DNA of 64,000 nucleotides from an uncultured Bacteroidota bacterium (GCA_937871435.1 CALMQM010000026.1:1-64000), one strand, 5' to 3'. Positions 1-9,117 are shown, counted from the first letter of the stretch. Notes: generated from the letters alone by a model not told the origin. Numbers and translations: made by a program.

Positions 1-88
1 TTGTAGGCATGTGATTTTAAGAAGCTGTTTTGACACATCAAATTCTTTCCACATCTCCCCTCAAGTTTCCACAATTCAATAAATAGAT

Positions 89-118
89 TTTGTCTAATAA
101 AATAAACGTATAACTTAG
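89..118 (+). promoter_or_regulatory. Promoter of rnpB
   Basis: TTTG at 89-92 and TAACTTAG at 111-118 are separated by 18 bases. This fits the Bacteroidota sigma consensus (-33 TTTG, -7 TAnnTTTG) with one mismatch in the -7 box. Transcription would begin a few bases downstream, at the 5' end of the RNase P RNA. Confidence 0.6.
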
Positions 119-511
119 CGGACAGGTTGTATGCTACTCTATCGTTCTTGTACATAAACAGGGAAGGAAAGTCCGGACAATGCAGAGCACCGCACCACCT
201 AACGGGTGGGTTCTAAAGCAATTTAGAAACAGAAAGTGCCACAGAAAATAACCGTCCACATGGGTAACCTTCTGGATAAGGGTGAAAACGTGAGGTAAGA
301 GCTCACGGCACAGCCAGTGATGGTTGTGTGGGTAAACCTCAGGAGCTGAAAGACCAAATAAGTCAGGGCAGGTCGCAAGACCAAAAGGGCGGCTCGCCCG
401 ATTCCCTGACGGGTAGGTCGATAGAGGTAGCATGTGAATGTTATCCCAGATAAATGATAGAGACGCTGATGTTGAATCAGCGGACAGAACCCGGCTTAAA
501 AATCAACGCTC
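117..511 (+). ncRNA. rnpB: RNase P RNA (bacterial class A)
   Basis: This is the catalytic RNA that trims tRNA 5' leaders. The two universal P4 strands are visible: AGGAAAGTCCGG near 164-176 and ACAGAACCCGGCTTA near 484-498. Other helices can be drawn by hand. P2 pairs CTCTATC (137-143) with GATAGAG (456-462). P18 is GGTAGCAT and ATGTTATCC closed by a GTGA loop (about 427-446). A P19-like hairpin at 464-482 lies just before the 3' P4 strand. P1 probably pairs AGCG..GTTG (117-129) with CAACGCT (504-510). A strong terminator follows directly. The exact ends are estimated from P1 and could be off by several bases. Confidence 0.93.
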
Positions 512-512
512 T

Positions 513-546
513 AAAACGTCTTCCCTTAAGGAAGACGTTTTTATTT
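513..546 (+). terminator. Rho-independent terminator of rnpB
   Basis: A perfect 12-bp stem (513-524 with 530-541) closes a CTTAA loop and runs into a T-rich stretch. It directly follows the RNase P RNA. Confidence 0.9.
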
Positions 547-589
547 TAATTGACTCTGTACATTTTGGGTAAAAGAGTAAATGATTATA

Positions 590-718
590 GAGGGACGAGG
601 GGCGAGGGGCGAGGGACGATCGAAGAGTGACGAGGGACGAGTGGCGAGGGACGATCGAAGAGGGACTCGGGGCGAGGGGCGAGGGACGGTTGAAGATGCA
701 GATAGGACGAGTGGCGAA
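590..718. repeat. G-rich 35-nt tandem repeat, three units plus a decayed fourth
   Basis: Units at 590-624, 625-659 and 660-694 are each exactly 35 nt and differ at a few positions. A degenerate partial copy follows at 695-718. Each unit is built from the sub-motif GAGGGACGA or GAGGGGCGA and ends in CGATCGAA or a near variant. There is no reading frame of note. The rest of the 300-nt gap between rnpB and the next gene holds only the tract at 728-771 and a promoter. Confidence 0.85.
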
Positions 719-727
719 TTTTAAATA

Positions 728-771
728 CCACGAACACGAAACCCGAAACCCAAAACCAGGAACCAGAAACC
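728..771. repeat. A/C-rich GAAACC-type low-complexity tract
   Basis: Short degenerate copies of GAAACC and GAACCC run through this stretch, directly after the G-rich tandem repeat and before the promoter of the next gene. No coding or structured element is visible. Confidence 0.55.
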
Positions 772-809
772 TAAAGAAATAATAACTTCAAACATCCGTT
801 TTCATTCCA

Positions 810-817
810 TATCTTTA
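810..817 (+). promoter_or_regulatory. Candidate -7 box of the VWA-type gene
   Basis: TATCTTTA matches TAnnTTTG at seven of eight positions and ends ten bases before the ATG at 828. No clear -33 element is seen. Confidence 0.4.
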
Positions 818-827
818 CCGTCCCGGT

Positions 828-2915
828 ATGAAATTTCAGCTGATTACAGAACAACCACTTTGGTGGCTTTTATTTTGCTTTGCGCTCGGTGTCGGATATG
901 CCGTTTTGTTGTATCGAAACGAAAAAAGTCTGGAGTCCCTTCGTCCCTGGTTACGTAAACTTTTATTCGGATTTCGTACAGTTGTTATCACTCTGCTGGC
1001 GTTTCTTTTACTCACGCCATTGATTAAAATCAATAGCCGCGAAACTGAGAAGCCAATTCTCATTGTGGCGCAGGATAATTCCAGAAGTATTCTTATAAAT
1101 AAGGATTCTCTTTTTTATAAAAATTCTTATCCGGAACAAGTTCGAAAGTTCGCAGATGCTTTAAAAGACAAGTACGATGTCAAAACAATTTCATGGGGCG
1201 ATAGAATTTCTGAAAAATTAGACTTTTCATATAACTATCAACAAACAGATTTCTCTGCTCTTTTGGATGAGGTCAATGTACGTTATGGAAACAGAAATGT
1301 TGGAGCTATGGTAGTGGCTAGTGACGGATTATATAACAAAGGAAGCAATCCGGTTTATTCCACTGCTTCTTTGAAAATACCAATCTATACACTGGCTCTG
1401 GGTGATACCAGTGTACAGAAAGACTTGCTGATTCGTAATGTAGCATTCAACAAGAGAGTTTATTTAGGCAATTCATTTCCTCTTCAGATCATAGTTGCTG
1501 CAAAGCAATGTGCAGGCGCTCAAACAATAGTGAGTGTAAAGCAGGATTCTGTACAGGTCTTTTCGAGAAATCTGACAATAAACGGAAATGTATTTTCACA
1601 GGAAATTCCGGTAATTCTGGACGCGAAGAAAAAAGGAATTTATCATTTGTCTATTGATCTCTCAGCTGTGAATGGAGAAATCACTCTCGCAAATAATCAT
1701 CGTGATATTTATGTCGAAGTGCTGGAAAGTAAACAGAAGATTTATCTGGTGGGCGATGGACCGCATCCGGATTTGGGAGCACTTAAATCAAGTATAGAAG
1801 GCTCACAGAATTATACAGTAAAAATCGGAAGTCCTGAGGATAATGAATCCCTGAATGAATACAATCTGTTCATTCTTCACAATTTGCCTTCAAATAAACA
1901 TGATGGATCTGCTATCTTGAAAAAAGCTGCTTCCCTTAAAATTCCTGTCCTCTATATTCTTGGAACGCAGACCAATGTTCGTGCATTCAATGCGCTGAAT
2001 ACAGGTTTAACTATTCAGGCAAATTTGGATAAATCCAATCCGGTGATAGCGAATGTCAATCCATCATTTAGCTTATTTACTTTAAGCGATGAAACCCGGC
2101 ATGCATTACCTGAATTTCCTCCCTTGCTCACTCCATTCGGTCGCTACTCTTTGAATACTGCGAATTCGATACTGCTCAATCAGCAGATTGGCGCCGTACG
2201 GACGGATGATCCTTTGCTGGTATTCTTTGAATCCGGGGACATGAAGACAGGTGTTTTGTGTGGCGAAGGAATCTGGCGTTGGAAATTGGCAGATTACCGC
2301 CAGCATGATCAGTGGAATGTCTTCAATGAAATTGTAGTAAAGACGGTTCAGAATTTATGTGTAAGGGAAAACAAATCACATTTCAAAATAAATTCGAAAA
2401 ACAGTTTTGCGGAGAATGAACCTGTCTCTTTTGATGCTGAAGTATACAACGACAGCTATGAACTGATCAATACGCCTGATATTAACATGAGTATAATTAA
2501 CTCGGACGGAAAATCATTTCCTTATACCTTCTCCAAAACAGAAAGAGCCTATACTTTGAATGCAGGATTTCTTAACAGTGGCGAATATCGATATAAAGCG
2601 AATGTAAAATTGGGCGATAAAGCATATACTGGTGAGGGAGCATTTACTGTGAGTGCATTGCAGGCTGAACAAACCGAAACAACAGCGGATCATCAGTTAC
2701 TTTATGCTTTTGCTCACAAAAATGGAGGAGAATTGTTTTATCCGACTGAGTTGAATCAATTGCAACAAAAATTATTGTCGAGAGAAGATATCAAATCCGT
2801 TTCGTATTCCCATTACAAATTGCAGGACCTGGTAAATGTTAAACTCGTATTTTTTCTACTTCTGCTTTTGCTGAGCTTTGAATGGTTCCTGCGAAAAAGA
2901 GCAGGTGCTTATTGA
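828..2915 (+). CDS. VWA-domain-like membrane protein
   Basis: A 695-residue protein of unknown precise role. Two N-terminal membrane segments (about 10-30 and 48-66) are followed by PILIVAQDNSRSI, where DNSRS (about 82-86) resembles the D-x-S-x-S metal site of von Willebrand A domains. A long extracytoplasmic region with beta-rich, Ig-like character follows. A last hydrophobic segment near 672-690 ends in a basic tail. This layout is common in Bacteroidota membrane proteins related to BatA/B-type or glutamine-amidotransferase-like proteins. No MoxR ATPase or other Bat genes are nearby, so a Bat role is not supported. The stop lies 7 nt before the next start, so the two genes are probably cotranscribed. 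Confidence 0.75.
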   Translation: MKFQLITEQPLWWLLFCFALGVGYAVLLYRNEKSLESLRPWLRKLLFGFRTVVITLLAFLLLTPLIKINSRETEKPILIVAQDNSRSILINKDSLFYKNSYPEQVRKFADALKDKYDVKTISWGDRISEKLDFSYNYQQTDFSALLDEVNVRYGNRNVGAMVVASDGLYNKGSNPVYSTASLKIPIYTLALGDTSVQKDLLIRNVAFNKRVYLGNSFPLQIIVAAKQCAGAQTIVSVKQDSVQVFSRNLTINGNVFSQEIPVILDAKKKGIYHLSIDLSAVNGEITLANNHRDIYVEVLESKQKIYLVGDGPHPDLGALKSSIEGSQNYTVKIGSPEDNESLNEYNLFILHNLPSNKHDGSAILKKAASLKIPVLYILGTQTNVRAFNALNTGLTIQANLDKSNPVIANVNPSFSLFTLSDETRHALPEFPPLLTPFGRYSLNTANSILLNQQIGAVRTDDPLLVFFESGDMKTGVLCGEGIWRWKLADYRQHDQWNVFNEIVVKTVQNLCVRENKSHFKINSKNSFAENEPVSFDAEVYNDSYELINTPDINMSIINSDGKSFPYTFSKTERAYTLNAGFLNSGEYRYKANVKLGDKAYTGEGAFTVSALQAEQTETTADHQLLYAFAHKNGGELFYPTELNQLQQKLLSREDIKSVSYSHYKLQDLVNVKLVFFLLLLLLSFEWFLRKRAGAY

Positions 2916-2922
2916 TTTTCCT

Positions 2923-4149
2923 ATGCAGACCATGCTTATTATTATGTTGTGTATTCTGATCGGAGATGCTCTGTTTGAATTTATTCTGGATGTACTGAAT
3001 CTCAAAAACCTTAAACCGGAATTACCCGAAGAAGGCACGGGAATTTATGATCCTGAGAAATACGCAAGAAGTCAGCAATATTACAAAGCCAACCAAACCT
3101 TTTCCTGGATAGTAAGTGCGACATCCTTGTTGGGTACTTTGGCTATGCTTCTTCTGGGAGGATTCGGTTGGCTTGATTTATGGCTAAGAAATCATACAAA
3201 CAATCCTGTATTCCTTGCTCTGCTCTTCTTTGGAGTTCTGATGCTTGTTTCAGGGCTTTTGCAATTGCCATTTCAGCTCTATAAAATTTTTGTTATAGAA
3301 GAAAAATTTGGTTTTAATAAAATGTCCATTAGAACCTTTGTCACGGACAAAATTAAAGGACTGATTATTGGTGGAATTATCAGTGGACTTTTATTGTCTT
3401 TATTAGTGATGATTTATGAAAATACAGGAAACTATTTCTGGATCTTGTCGTGGGTAACTGTTTCAGTTGTTATGCTTTTTGCGACAATGTTTTATGCCAG
3501 CTGGATATTGCCAATGTTTAACAAACTTTCACCCTTACCTGAAGGGTCATTAAGAACCGCTATTGAAGAATACAGCCGGAAAACAGGATTTCAGGTTCAG
3601 AATATTTTTGTAATGGATGGATCGAAAAGAAGTGCAAAAGCAAATGCTTTTTTCAGTGGGCTGGGTAAGAAGAAAAAGATTGTTCTGTTTGATACGCTTA
3701 TTCAGAATCATACAACTGAAGAACTGGTAGCTGTTCTTGCACACGAAACAGGACATTACCGTTTGAAACATACCCGCACCGGATTATTGCTTGGTCTGTT
3801 GCAAACAGGTTTGATGTTTTACATGCTTTCATTTTTTTTAGGAAATGTGAATCTTGCACATGCTCTTGGAGCAGAAACCCCGTCCTTTCATTTGAATATA
3901 CTTGCTTTTGGAATTTTATACACACCTGTTTCACATGTGTTGAGTATTTTTATGAATATGAACTCAAGAAAACATGAGTTTGAAGCGGATGGTTTTGCTA
4001 AAAAAACGAGCGATGCGAATGCAATGATAAGTGCATTAAAAAAATTATCCGTTGACAATCTCAGCAATCTGACCCCGCATCCGGCCTATGTTTTTGTGCA
4101 TTATTCTCATCCTCCTTTATTGGAACGGATAAAGGCTTTGCAATCCTGA
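2923..4149 (+). CDS. M48 family (Ste24/CAAX-prenyl-protease-like) metallopeptidase
   Basis: A multi-pass membrane zinc protease of 408 residues. The zinc motif HETGH lies at about 274-278. SRKHEFEAD near 348-356 provides the third ligand, E352, in the SRxxExxAD pattern of Ste24 enzymes. Several hydrophobic helices flank the catalytic part, as in eukaryotic Ste24. Bacterial members are thought to act in membrane-protein or envelope quality control, but the substrate here is unknown. An upstream in-frame ATG at 2878 would overlap the previous gene by 38 nt. The ATG at 2923 gives a clean hydrophobic N-terminus and is preferred. The gene converges on the next one with only 3 nt between stops. Confidence 0.88.
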   Translation: MQTMLIIMLCILIGDALFEFILDVLNLKNLKPELPEEGTGIYDPEKYARSQQYYKANQTFSWIVSATSLLGTLAMLLLGGFGWLDLWLRNHTNNPVFLALLFFGVLMLVSGLLQLPFQLYKIFVIEEKFGFNKMSIRTFVTDKIKGLIIGGIISGLLLSLLVMIYENTGNYFWILSWVTVSVVMLFATMFYASWILPMFNKLSPLPEGSLRTAIEEYSRKTGFQVQNIFVMDGSKRSAKANAFFSGLGKKKKIVLFDTLIQNHTTEELVAVLAHETGHYRLKHTRTGLLLGLLQTGLMFYMLSFFLGNVNLAHALGAETPSFHLNILAFGILYTPVSHVLSIFMNMNSRKHEFEADGFAKKTSDANAMISALKKLSVDNLSNLTPHPAYVFVHYSHPPLLERIKALQS

Positions 4150-4152
4150 AAT

Positions 4153-5238
4153 TTATTCTTTGTTGATTTTTTTAAAAGTCTGATAAAATCTCCGGATGTC
4201 AACTTCCGGATGTAAATTCGAATTGTTCTCAACGTGATCAATCAATTGCTGTGCGAAGTAGGGGCCAAGTGAAACACCTTTTGTGCCGAGCCCATTAAAA
4301 AGATACACGTGTTCAAATTCCGGATGCTTACCAAGCAATGGTCTTCGGTCTTTCACAGTTGGTCTTACTCCGGCCTTTTGATTCACTACACGATACGGAA
4401 TTTTCAGCGTGGCATCCAGTTCTGATGTAAGCTGATGCAAAGCTCCTTCCGTTGTGATTTCATCTAATGGTGACCAGGAATATGTTGCACCTACCCGGAA
4501 TAGTTCGTTCCCAATCGGCACTATAAATATTTTTTTCAGGAGAATATTTTCTTGTGGTAATCCCGGCGCTTCAATGGTCAAAATCTCTCCTTTTGCGGGC
4601 AACATTGGAACCCAGGACCAGATGGGATTATCGGAGATTTTGTATCCTTCACAAAAAATAATTTTGTCTGCACGAATGTTTTTGTATTCGATTCCTTCTG
4701 CTTTTACGTGCATCAAGTTGATATCAAAAGTATCTTCCAGGATTGCTTCCTGATCTTTCAGATGGTTTTTGACCATAAATAAAAATCCGGGGATATTCAG
4801 CCATCCGCTGTTTTGGACAGGAATAAAGTGAAGAAATTCCTGCAGACATTCCTTATACTTTCCTTCATCAATCGCATCACCGATCAATCCTTCTATTTCA
4901 GGATCTGATTTTCTTGCAGTCCAATCATTCCATTGTTTAGCCGTCTGAATAATTTCAAGAATAGTCATTGGGTGGAAAAAAGATGTACCACTTTCTTTCT
5001 CCAATTCCTGATAAAACCTAAATGCATAAGGAAATGCAATATCCGCCATCCATGTTTTTACCAGTCTTCTTCCGGTAATTGGATGCACCAATCCGGCGGC
5101 TATTTGAGATGAAGAAGAAAAGGAACCGGAATCAATGACGAGAATCTTTTTGCCTTTTTTCATCAACATCCAGGCAAACAAAGAACCTGCGATCCCTTGT
5201 CCGACGATCAGGTAATCAATTACATTATTCCGGTTCAT
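4153..5238 (-). CDS. FAD-dependent oxidoreductase (DAO family)
   Basis: A 361-residue flavoprotein. The N-terminal Rossmann motif VGQGIAGS (G13-x-G15-x-x-G18) is followed by an acidic residue at the end of strand 2 (LVIDSG). Near the C-terminus, AGVRPTVKDRRPLLGKHP and FNGLGTKGVSLGP match the second FAD-binding part of the glycine/D-amino-acid oxidase (DAO) fold. Members oxidise amines or amino acids. The substrate cannot be read from sequence. The start codon overlaps the stop of the upstream PD40 gene by 4 nt, so it is the last gene of a three-gene operon. Confidence 0.85.
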   Translation of the reverse strand: MNRNNVIDYLIVGQGIAGSLFAWMLMKKGKKILVIDSGSFSSSSQIAAGLVHPITGRRLVKTWMADIAFPYAFRFYQELEKESGTSFFHPMTILEIIQTAKQWNDWTARKSDPEIEGLIGDAIDEGKYKECLQEFLHFIPVQNSGWLNIPGFLFMVKNHLKDQEAILEDTFDINLMHVKAEGIEYKNIRADKIIFCEGYKISDNPIWSWVPMLPAKGEILTIEAPGLPQENILLKKIFIVPIGNELFRVGATYSWSPLDEITTEGALHQLTSELDATLKIPYRVVNQKAGVRPTVKDRRPLLGKHPEFEHVYLFNGLGTKGVSLGPYFAQQLIDHVENNSNLHPEVDIRRFYQTFKKINKE

Positions 5239-6122
5239 GGTTTTTCTCCGGTGAAGGCTACAAGTGCAAGCTGAGTACCATCAGCATTCACAACTATCCG
5301 GTAAAATGAACGCACTGTTGAACTCAAATCAGCTGCTTCTGTCCAGTTTTCCGTTTTGTTTTTGTTCCATTGAAATAATTTGCCTGCGCTTCCAAGTAAA
5401 AATGTTCCATCCGGCATCACTGCAAAATCTTCATTCCCTTCAATCAATTGAATCACTCTTTCTGTTTTTAGAGTGAGAATATTCATTGCATAAATGAACC
5501 ATTCCTTTTCATTTCCTTTGATTACAAAATATAAACTCTTTTGATCCGGCGATATTTTCAGACAACGACCAATGTCACTCGCAACCAATGTTCGTATTCC
5601 TGAATATACATTCAATACTTGTAATGTATTGGATGGACCAAGGATAAACATAGCCAACAAAGAATCATTCAGCCAACAGAAATATCCAATGGAATCAGTT
5701 CCATGGATCAACTTTGGAGATTTTATATCTGCAAGAGGCAATTCATAGGCTCGTTGACCGGAGTCTTTGTCTACGCGTACTACAGTAAGGTTTTTTCCTT
5801 CCGGACTGAATGTCGGAGAATATTCACTGACATCTGTGGCAGTAAGCTGTGCAGTTTTTTTGGTTTTCAAATCATATGAATATACGTCTGATTGAGTAGT
5901 ATCAATGATACTCACAAAGAGGACAGATTTTCCATCTTTTCCGAAGCAAGGCTGGTTGTCGTATCCTTTTCTATGGGTGATATTTTCAGGTGTTCCAAAT
6001 ATCAGTTTATCTTTTTCTTTTTTTATTCCAACAAGAAATATATCAGTGTCCGGCAATTGTCCGAATGTACCTGAATGATGAATGAACAAGAATAATGAGA
6101 AAATGATGGATATTTTTTTCAT
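5235..6122 (-). CDS. Exported PD40/TolB-like beta-propeller protein
   Basis: A 295-residue protein with a signal peptide (about 1-21, ending near TFGQ). WD40-like PD40 repeats follow, for example PCFGKDGKSVLFVS, SPTFSPEGKNLTVVR and LKISPDQKSLYFV. These propellers usually mediate binding rather than catalysis. The gene sits 7 nt after the upstream membrane-protein gene and overlaps the downstream oxidoreductase by 4 nt, so the three are probably translationally coupled. What it binds is unknown. Confidence 0.75.
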   Translation of the reverse strand: MKKISIIFSLFLFIHHSGTFGQLPDTDIFLVGIKKEKDKLIFGTPENITHRKGYDNQPCFGKDGKSVLFVSIIDTTQSDVYSYDLKTKKTAQLTATDVSEYSPTFSPEGKNLTVVRVDKDSGQRAYELPLADIKSPKLIHGTDSIGYFCWLNDSLLAMFILGPSNTLQVLNVYSGIRTLVASDIGRCLKISPDQKSLYFVIKGNEKEWFIYAMNILTLKTERVIQLIEGNEDFAVMPDGTFLLGSAGKLFQWNKNKTENWTEAADLSSTVRSFYRIVVNADGTQLALVAFTGEKP

Positions 6123-6129
6123 ACTGTTT

Positions 6130-6804
6130 TTATAAATGATAATCTATATCTGATCTTTTTTTTGAAGCGAGTGAAATATCAATTTCTGTGCTGTCAATTT
6201 CTGTACTAACATAGGTTTCTTTAGCTGCATAACCACGAATTCGAATACTGCTACCTGGAATAAATTCAAGTAATTTTACGCTGTCCAATTCACCATTGAA
6301 ATTGAGATCTCTTGCAAGTGTTTCTCTGTACAAACCTCTTTTCCTGACTAACTTATAATGAGGACCATTGTCTTCTCTGGATATTGTGCTCTGTGATTCT
6401 AGCCAGATATTTCCCTGGACAAGAAACTTTGGTCCGAATGAATCAGTGTAATGACTTGTCAACAGGAAATTCACCATCATAGAAGGGGAGAACAGAAACA
6501 TCGGAAATCCGATGATGAAAATTGAAAAGTAAATTCGAAGCGCAAGTGTTATTTCAATTCGCCAAACCCAACCACACAGCATGACTCCGGTACAAAAGTA
6601 GATGAGAAAAAAATAGTTAAATACAGATGAAGGAGTGGATGCAGGTCGGAGCATGAGAGAAGCAAGGAATCCCAAAAGCAGTATGCCATGCATGGATGCA
6701 CTTAACAGAAACCTGCTTCTTCCAAGATTTTTCCCCAAAATCATCAAAACCAAGGCAATGACGACAGAAGAAATAAAACAAATAATCGCGAGGTAGAAGG
6801 ACAT
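6130..6804 (-). CDS. Hypothetical membrane protein, four helices plus soluble tail
   Basis: A 224-residue protein I do not recognise. Four hydrophobic segments fill the first half (about 3-25, 33-52, 62-82 and 88-113). They are followed by a hydrophilic C-terminal part with charged beta-like stretches and a repeated EIDSTEIDIS segment. It is the first gene of the operon that continues with the PD40 and FAD genes. Its start faces the divergent PNGase F-like gene across a 46-nt gap. Confidence 0.6.
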   Translation of the reverse strand: MSFYLAIICFISSVVIALVLMILGKNLGRSRFLLSASMHGILLLGFLASLMLRPASTPSSVFNYFFLIYFCTGVMLCGWVWRIEITLALRIYFSIFIIGFPMFLFSPSMMVNFLLTSHYTDSFGPKFLVQGNIWLESQSTISREDNGPHYKLVRKRGLYRETLARDLNFNGELDSVKLLEFIPGSSIRIRGYAAKETYVSTEIDSTEIDISLASKKRSDIDYHL

Positions 6805-6820
6805 TTGATTCGGAATTATT

Positions 6821-6828
6821 TAAATTTG
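6821..6828 (+). promoter_or_regulatory. Candidate -7 box of the PNGase F-like gene
   Basis: TAAATTTG is a perfect TAnnTTTG and ends 22 nt before the ATG at 6851. A TTTG at 6804-6807 is too close (13 nt) to be an ideal -33 element. Confidence 0.5.
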
Positions 6829-6850
6829 ATCCGACATCAAAGCTAAGAAC

Positions 6851-9100
6851 ATGAATCAAATTATTCACTCAACCCGGACCATCTTTTTGTTTTTTTTTCT
6901 AATCAGTAGCATTTTTTCCAGTCATTCTACCTGCGCAGGAACCGGTGACACTACTGTGGTTCACGGCTTTAATGCATTTCTTCATCAAAATTGTAATTCC
7001 GGAACAGGCACATTTGCTTTTCCTGCGGATTCTTTCAAGACATACAAAGTGTTGTTGAAGTATCAGCTTAGCTGTCCTTCTTTCGGGTGTGATATTTATG
7101 ATCGGATTGCTACGCTGAAAGTATTGAGTCATACCGGACGCATGGATTCAACTCTGACTCTTGCTCCGAATTTTTTACTCAATGGAGTTACAGCAGATTC
7201 AGTTTGGTTCATGAATGACACATCTTACCAGTATTCTTATAATTCAACTACTTCATCAGTCGATTCAGTTCCTTTTCCTTCCATGCAGGTAATTCTGTTT
7301 GGAGATTCTGCCAATCCGACACAAGCTACCGATACACTTACTGTTTGGCCCTCGTATTACAATCAATATGTTTTTGATGTGAATGGTGTGGCTACAGATT
7401 CTGTCGCAGTTGCTCCTGATTCGATGATTTATTACTCACCCGATTCACTTTATTCTACACCTTTTGAAATTCTGGATCCGGTGGAAATTGCCCGTGCCAT
7501 CACACCTTATGGTATGGCAGTTGATTTGTGGTTTGATGTCAGTGATTACAAACCTTTGTTGCACGACAGTGTTGCTTTATACACTGCTGTATGTGGCTAC
7601 AGCAATGGTTGGTTGGTTACGACTGATTTTTATTTTATTGAAGGGGATGCTCCCGTTCATCCATTCAAAGTCACCAATCTCTGGAACGGAACTTTTCCAT
7701 ACGGAAACACTTCGAATCCGATAGAAAGCCATTTACAACCTTTGAGTATACCTGTGGATACGCAGACAGTTTTTTCTAAAGTAAGACTGATCACTACAGG
7801 TCATGGTTTTGGCGGTTATCCGAATCAGGATGTAGCTGAATTTTATGATGTCACTCATACTTTCATTGCAGGATCTGATACCATGCCACAACATTTGTGG
7901 AGATCTGATTGTGGATTGAATCCCTTATATCCGCAGGGAGCTCCCGGATACACAAGTACCTGGTTTTACAAGCGTGCAAACTGGTGTCCCGGTTCTTATG
8001 TTACTCCCCATGATTATAACGTCACTGCTGAGGCTATTCCCGGTGATACACTGCATATTGATTACAACATGCAACCCTACACAGTTACCGGTGGTCCTTC
8101 CGGTTGGTATCCTCCGGAGTATTACATTCAATCACAGGCTATCTTTTATGATCATCTGAATTATGTGAATAATGCGGCAATTCTTGAAGTGCGTAAGCCC
8201 AACAATGCCTTTGAATTTAATAGACTGAATCCAATGTGTGAAGGCTCCTCACCGGAGATCTTAATAAAAAATTATGGAACTGCTCCGCTCACAAGTCTGA
8301 TGTTTCATTATGGTATTGATGGTGTAACTACTAATAGTCAGCAATGGACAGGTAATCTGGAGTTTCTTGACACAATTTCAATTACTCTTCCGCCAATCAC
8401 TTTTGGCCCTGGTTCACATTCATTTTTTATCTATTGTGATCAACCTAATTCTACTACTGATGAATATACTTTCGATGACACTTTGCATACTCAGTTTGTT
8501 GCCAACAATGTGATCAATTCAAATGGTTTCTGGATTCAGGTCAAAAATGACGGTTCACCTAATGAAGTCAGCTGGGATATTCGGGATGTTAGTGGAGTTG
8601 TTCTTGAGTCCCGGTCAGGATTTTCTACTGCTTACGCATTGTATAATGATACAGTTTATTTGCCCAATGGTTGTTATTCCGTGAATGTGTATGATAGCTA
8701 TGGTGACGGATTGTGCTGCTATGGTGGCGGTCAGGGATTTTTTGCAGTGAACAATATTGATGGAAATTCTATTTGGGCAGTAAGGGATTTTGGAGCGCAA
8801 TTTAGTATCAACCTTACACTGGATTATATTAATGGGGTGGATGAGTTGACAAAAGATGCAAAAATATTCACTCATCCCAATCCTGCACACGACCAACTCA
8901 GACTGAATACATCAATAGAAAATGCGACAGGTGAGATTTCCATCACGGATATCAGCGGTAGAATTGTGTATCACGATGAAAACTTAATAATCAATGAACA
9001 TCTTGCTGACATTTCATTGACAGGAATTGCGCAGGGAGTTTATTTTCTGCGTTTGTTGGCAGATGGAAAATGGATGTCCGGTAAATTTGTAGTAGAGTAG
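6851..9100 (+). CDS. Secreted PNGase F-like glycoamidase with T9SS sorting domain
   Basis: A 749-residue protein with a signal peptide (about 1-30). The core, about residues 35-395, resembles peptide-N-glycosidase F, which cleaves N-glycans from asparagine. It has SFGCDIYDRIATLKV, which looks like the strand carrying the catalytic aspartate of PNGase F (D60 there). It also has EIARAITPYG, the conserved loop LITTGHGFG, and the typical YKRANWCPG near the end of the second jelly-roll domain. A middle beta-sandwich region follows. The last 75 residues (from HPNPAHDQLRL to GKFVVE) form a type A T9SS sorting domain, so the enzyme should be surface-anchored or released. Catalytic residues were matched from memory, not by alignment. 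A bidirectional terminator follows. Confidence 0.82.
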   Translation: MNQIIHSTRTIFLFFFLISSIFSSHSTCAGTGDTTVVHGFNAFLHQNCNSGTGTFAFPADSFKTYKVLLKYQLSCPSFGCDIYDRIATLKVLSHTGRMDSTLTLAPNFLLNGVTADSVWFMNDTSYQYSYNSTTSSVDSVPFPSMQVILFGDSANPTQATDTLTVWPSYYNQYVFDVNGVATDSVAVAPDSMIYYSPDSLYSTPFEILDPVEIARAITPYGMAVDLWFDVSDYKPLLHDSVALYTAVCGYSNGWLVTTDFYFIEGDAPVHPFKVTNLWNGTFPYGNTSNPIESHLQPLSIPVDTQTVFSKVRLITTGHGFGGYPNQDVAEFYDVTHTFIAGSDTMPQHLWRSDCGLNPLYPQGAPGYTSTWFYKRANWCPGSYVTPHDYNVTAEAIPGDTLHIDYNMQPYTVTGGPSGWYPPEYYIQSQAIFYDHLNYVNNAAILEVRKPNNAFEFNRLNPMCEGSSPEILIKNYGTAPLTSLMFHYGIDGVTTNSQQWTGNLEFLDTISITLPPITFGPGSHSFFIYCDQPNSTTDEYTFDDTLHTQFVANNVINSNGFWIQVKNDGSPNEVSWDIRDVSGVVLESRSGFSTAYALYNDTVYLPNGCYSVNVYDSYGDGLCCYGGGQGFFAVNNIDGNSIWAVRDFGAQFSINLTLDYINGVDELTKDAKIFTHPNPAHDQLRLNTSIENATGEISITDISGRIVYHDENLIINEHLADISLTGIAQGVYFLRLLADGKWMSGKFVVE

Positions 9101-9117
9101 AGAGCAGGCAAAGACAA

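Noticed and set aside
134-433. 99-codon minus-strand open frame
   Set aside because: It lies wholly inside the RNase P RNA gene and has no family resemblance.
117-511. tmRNA instead of RNase P RNA
   Set aside because: The P4 pair AGGAAAGTCCGG and ACAGAACCCGGCTTA is diagnostic of RNase P RNA; no tRNA-like ends or tag reading frame are seen.
590-718. CRISPR array
   Set aside because: The 35-nt units are contiguous without unique spacers, and there are no cas genes.
828-4149. Bat aerotolerance operon
   Set aside because: Only a VWA-like protein is present; no MoxR ATPase, DUF58 or other Bat genes are adjacent.
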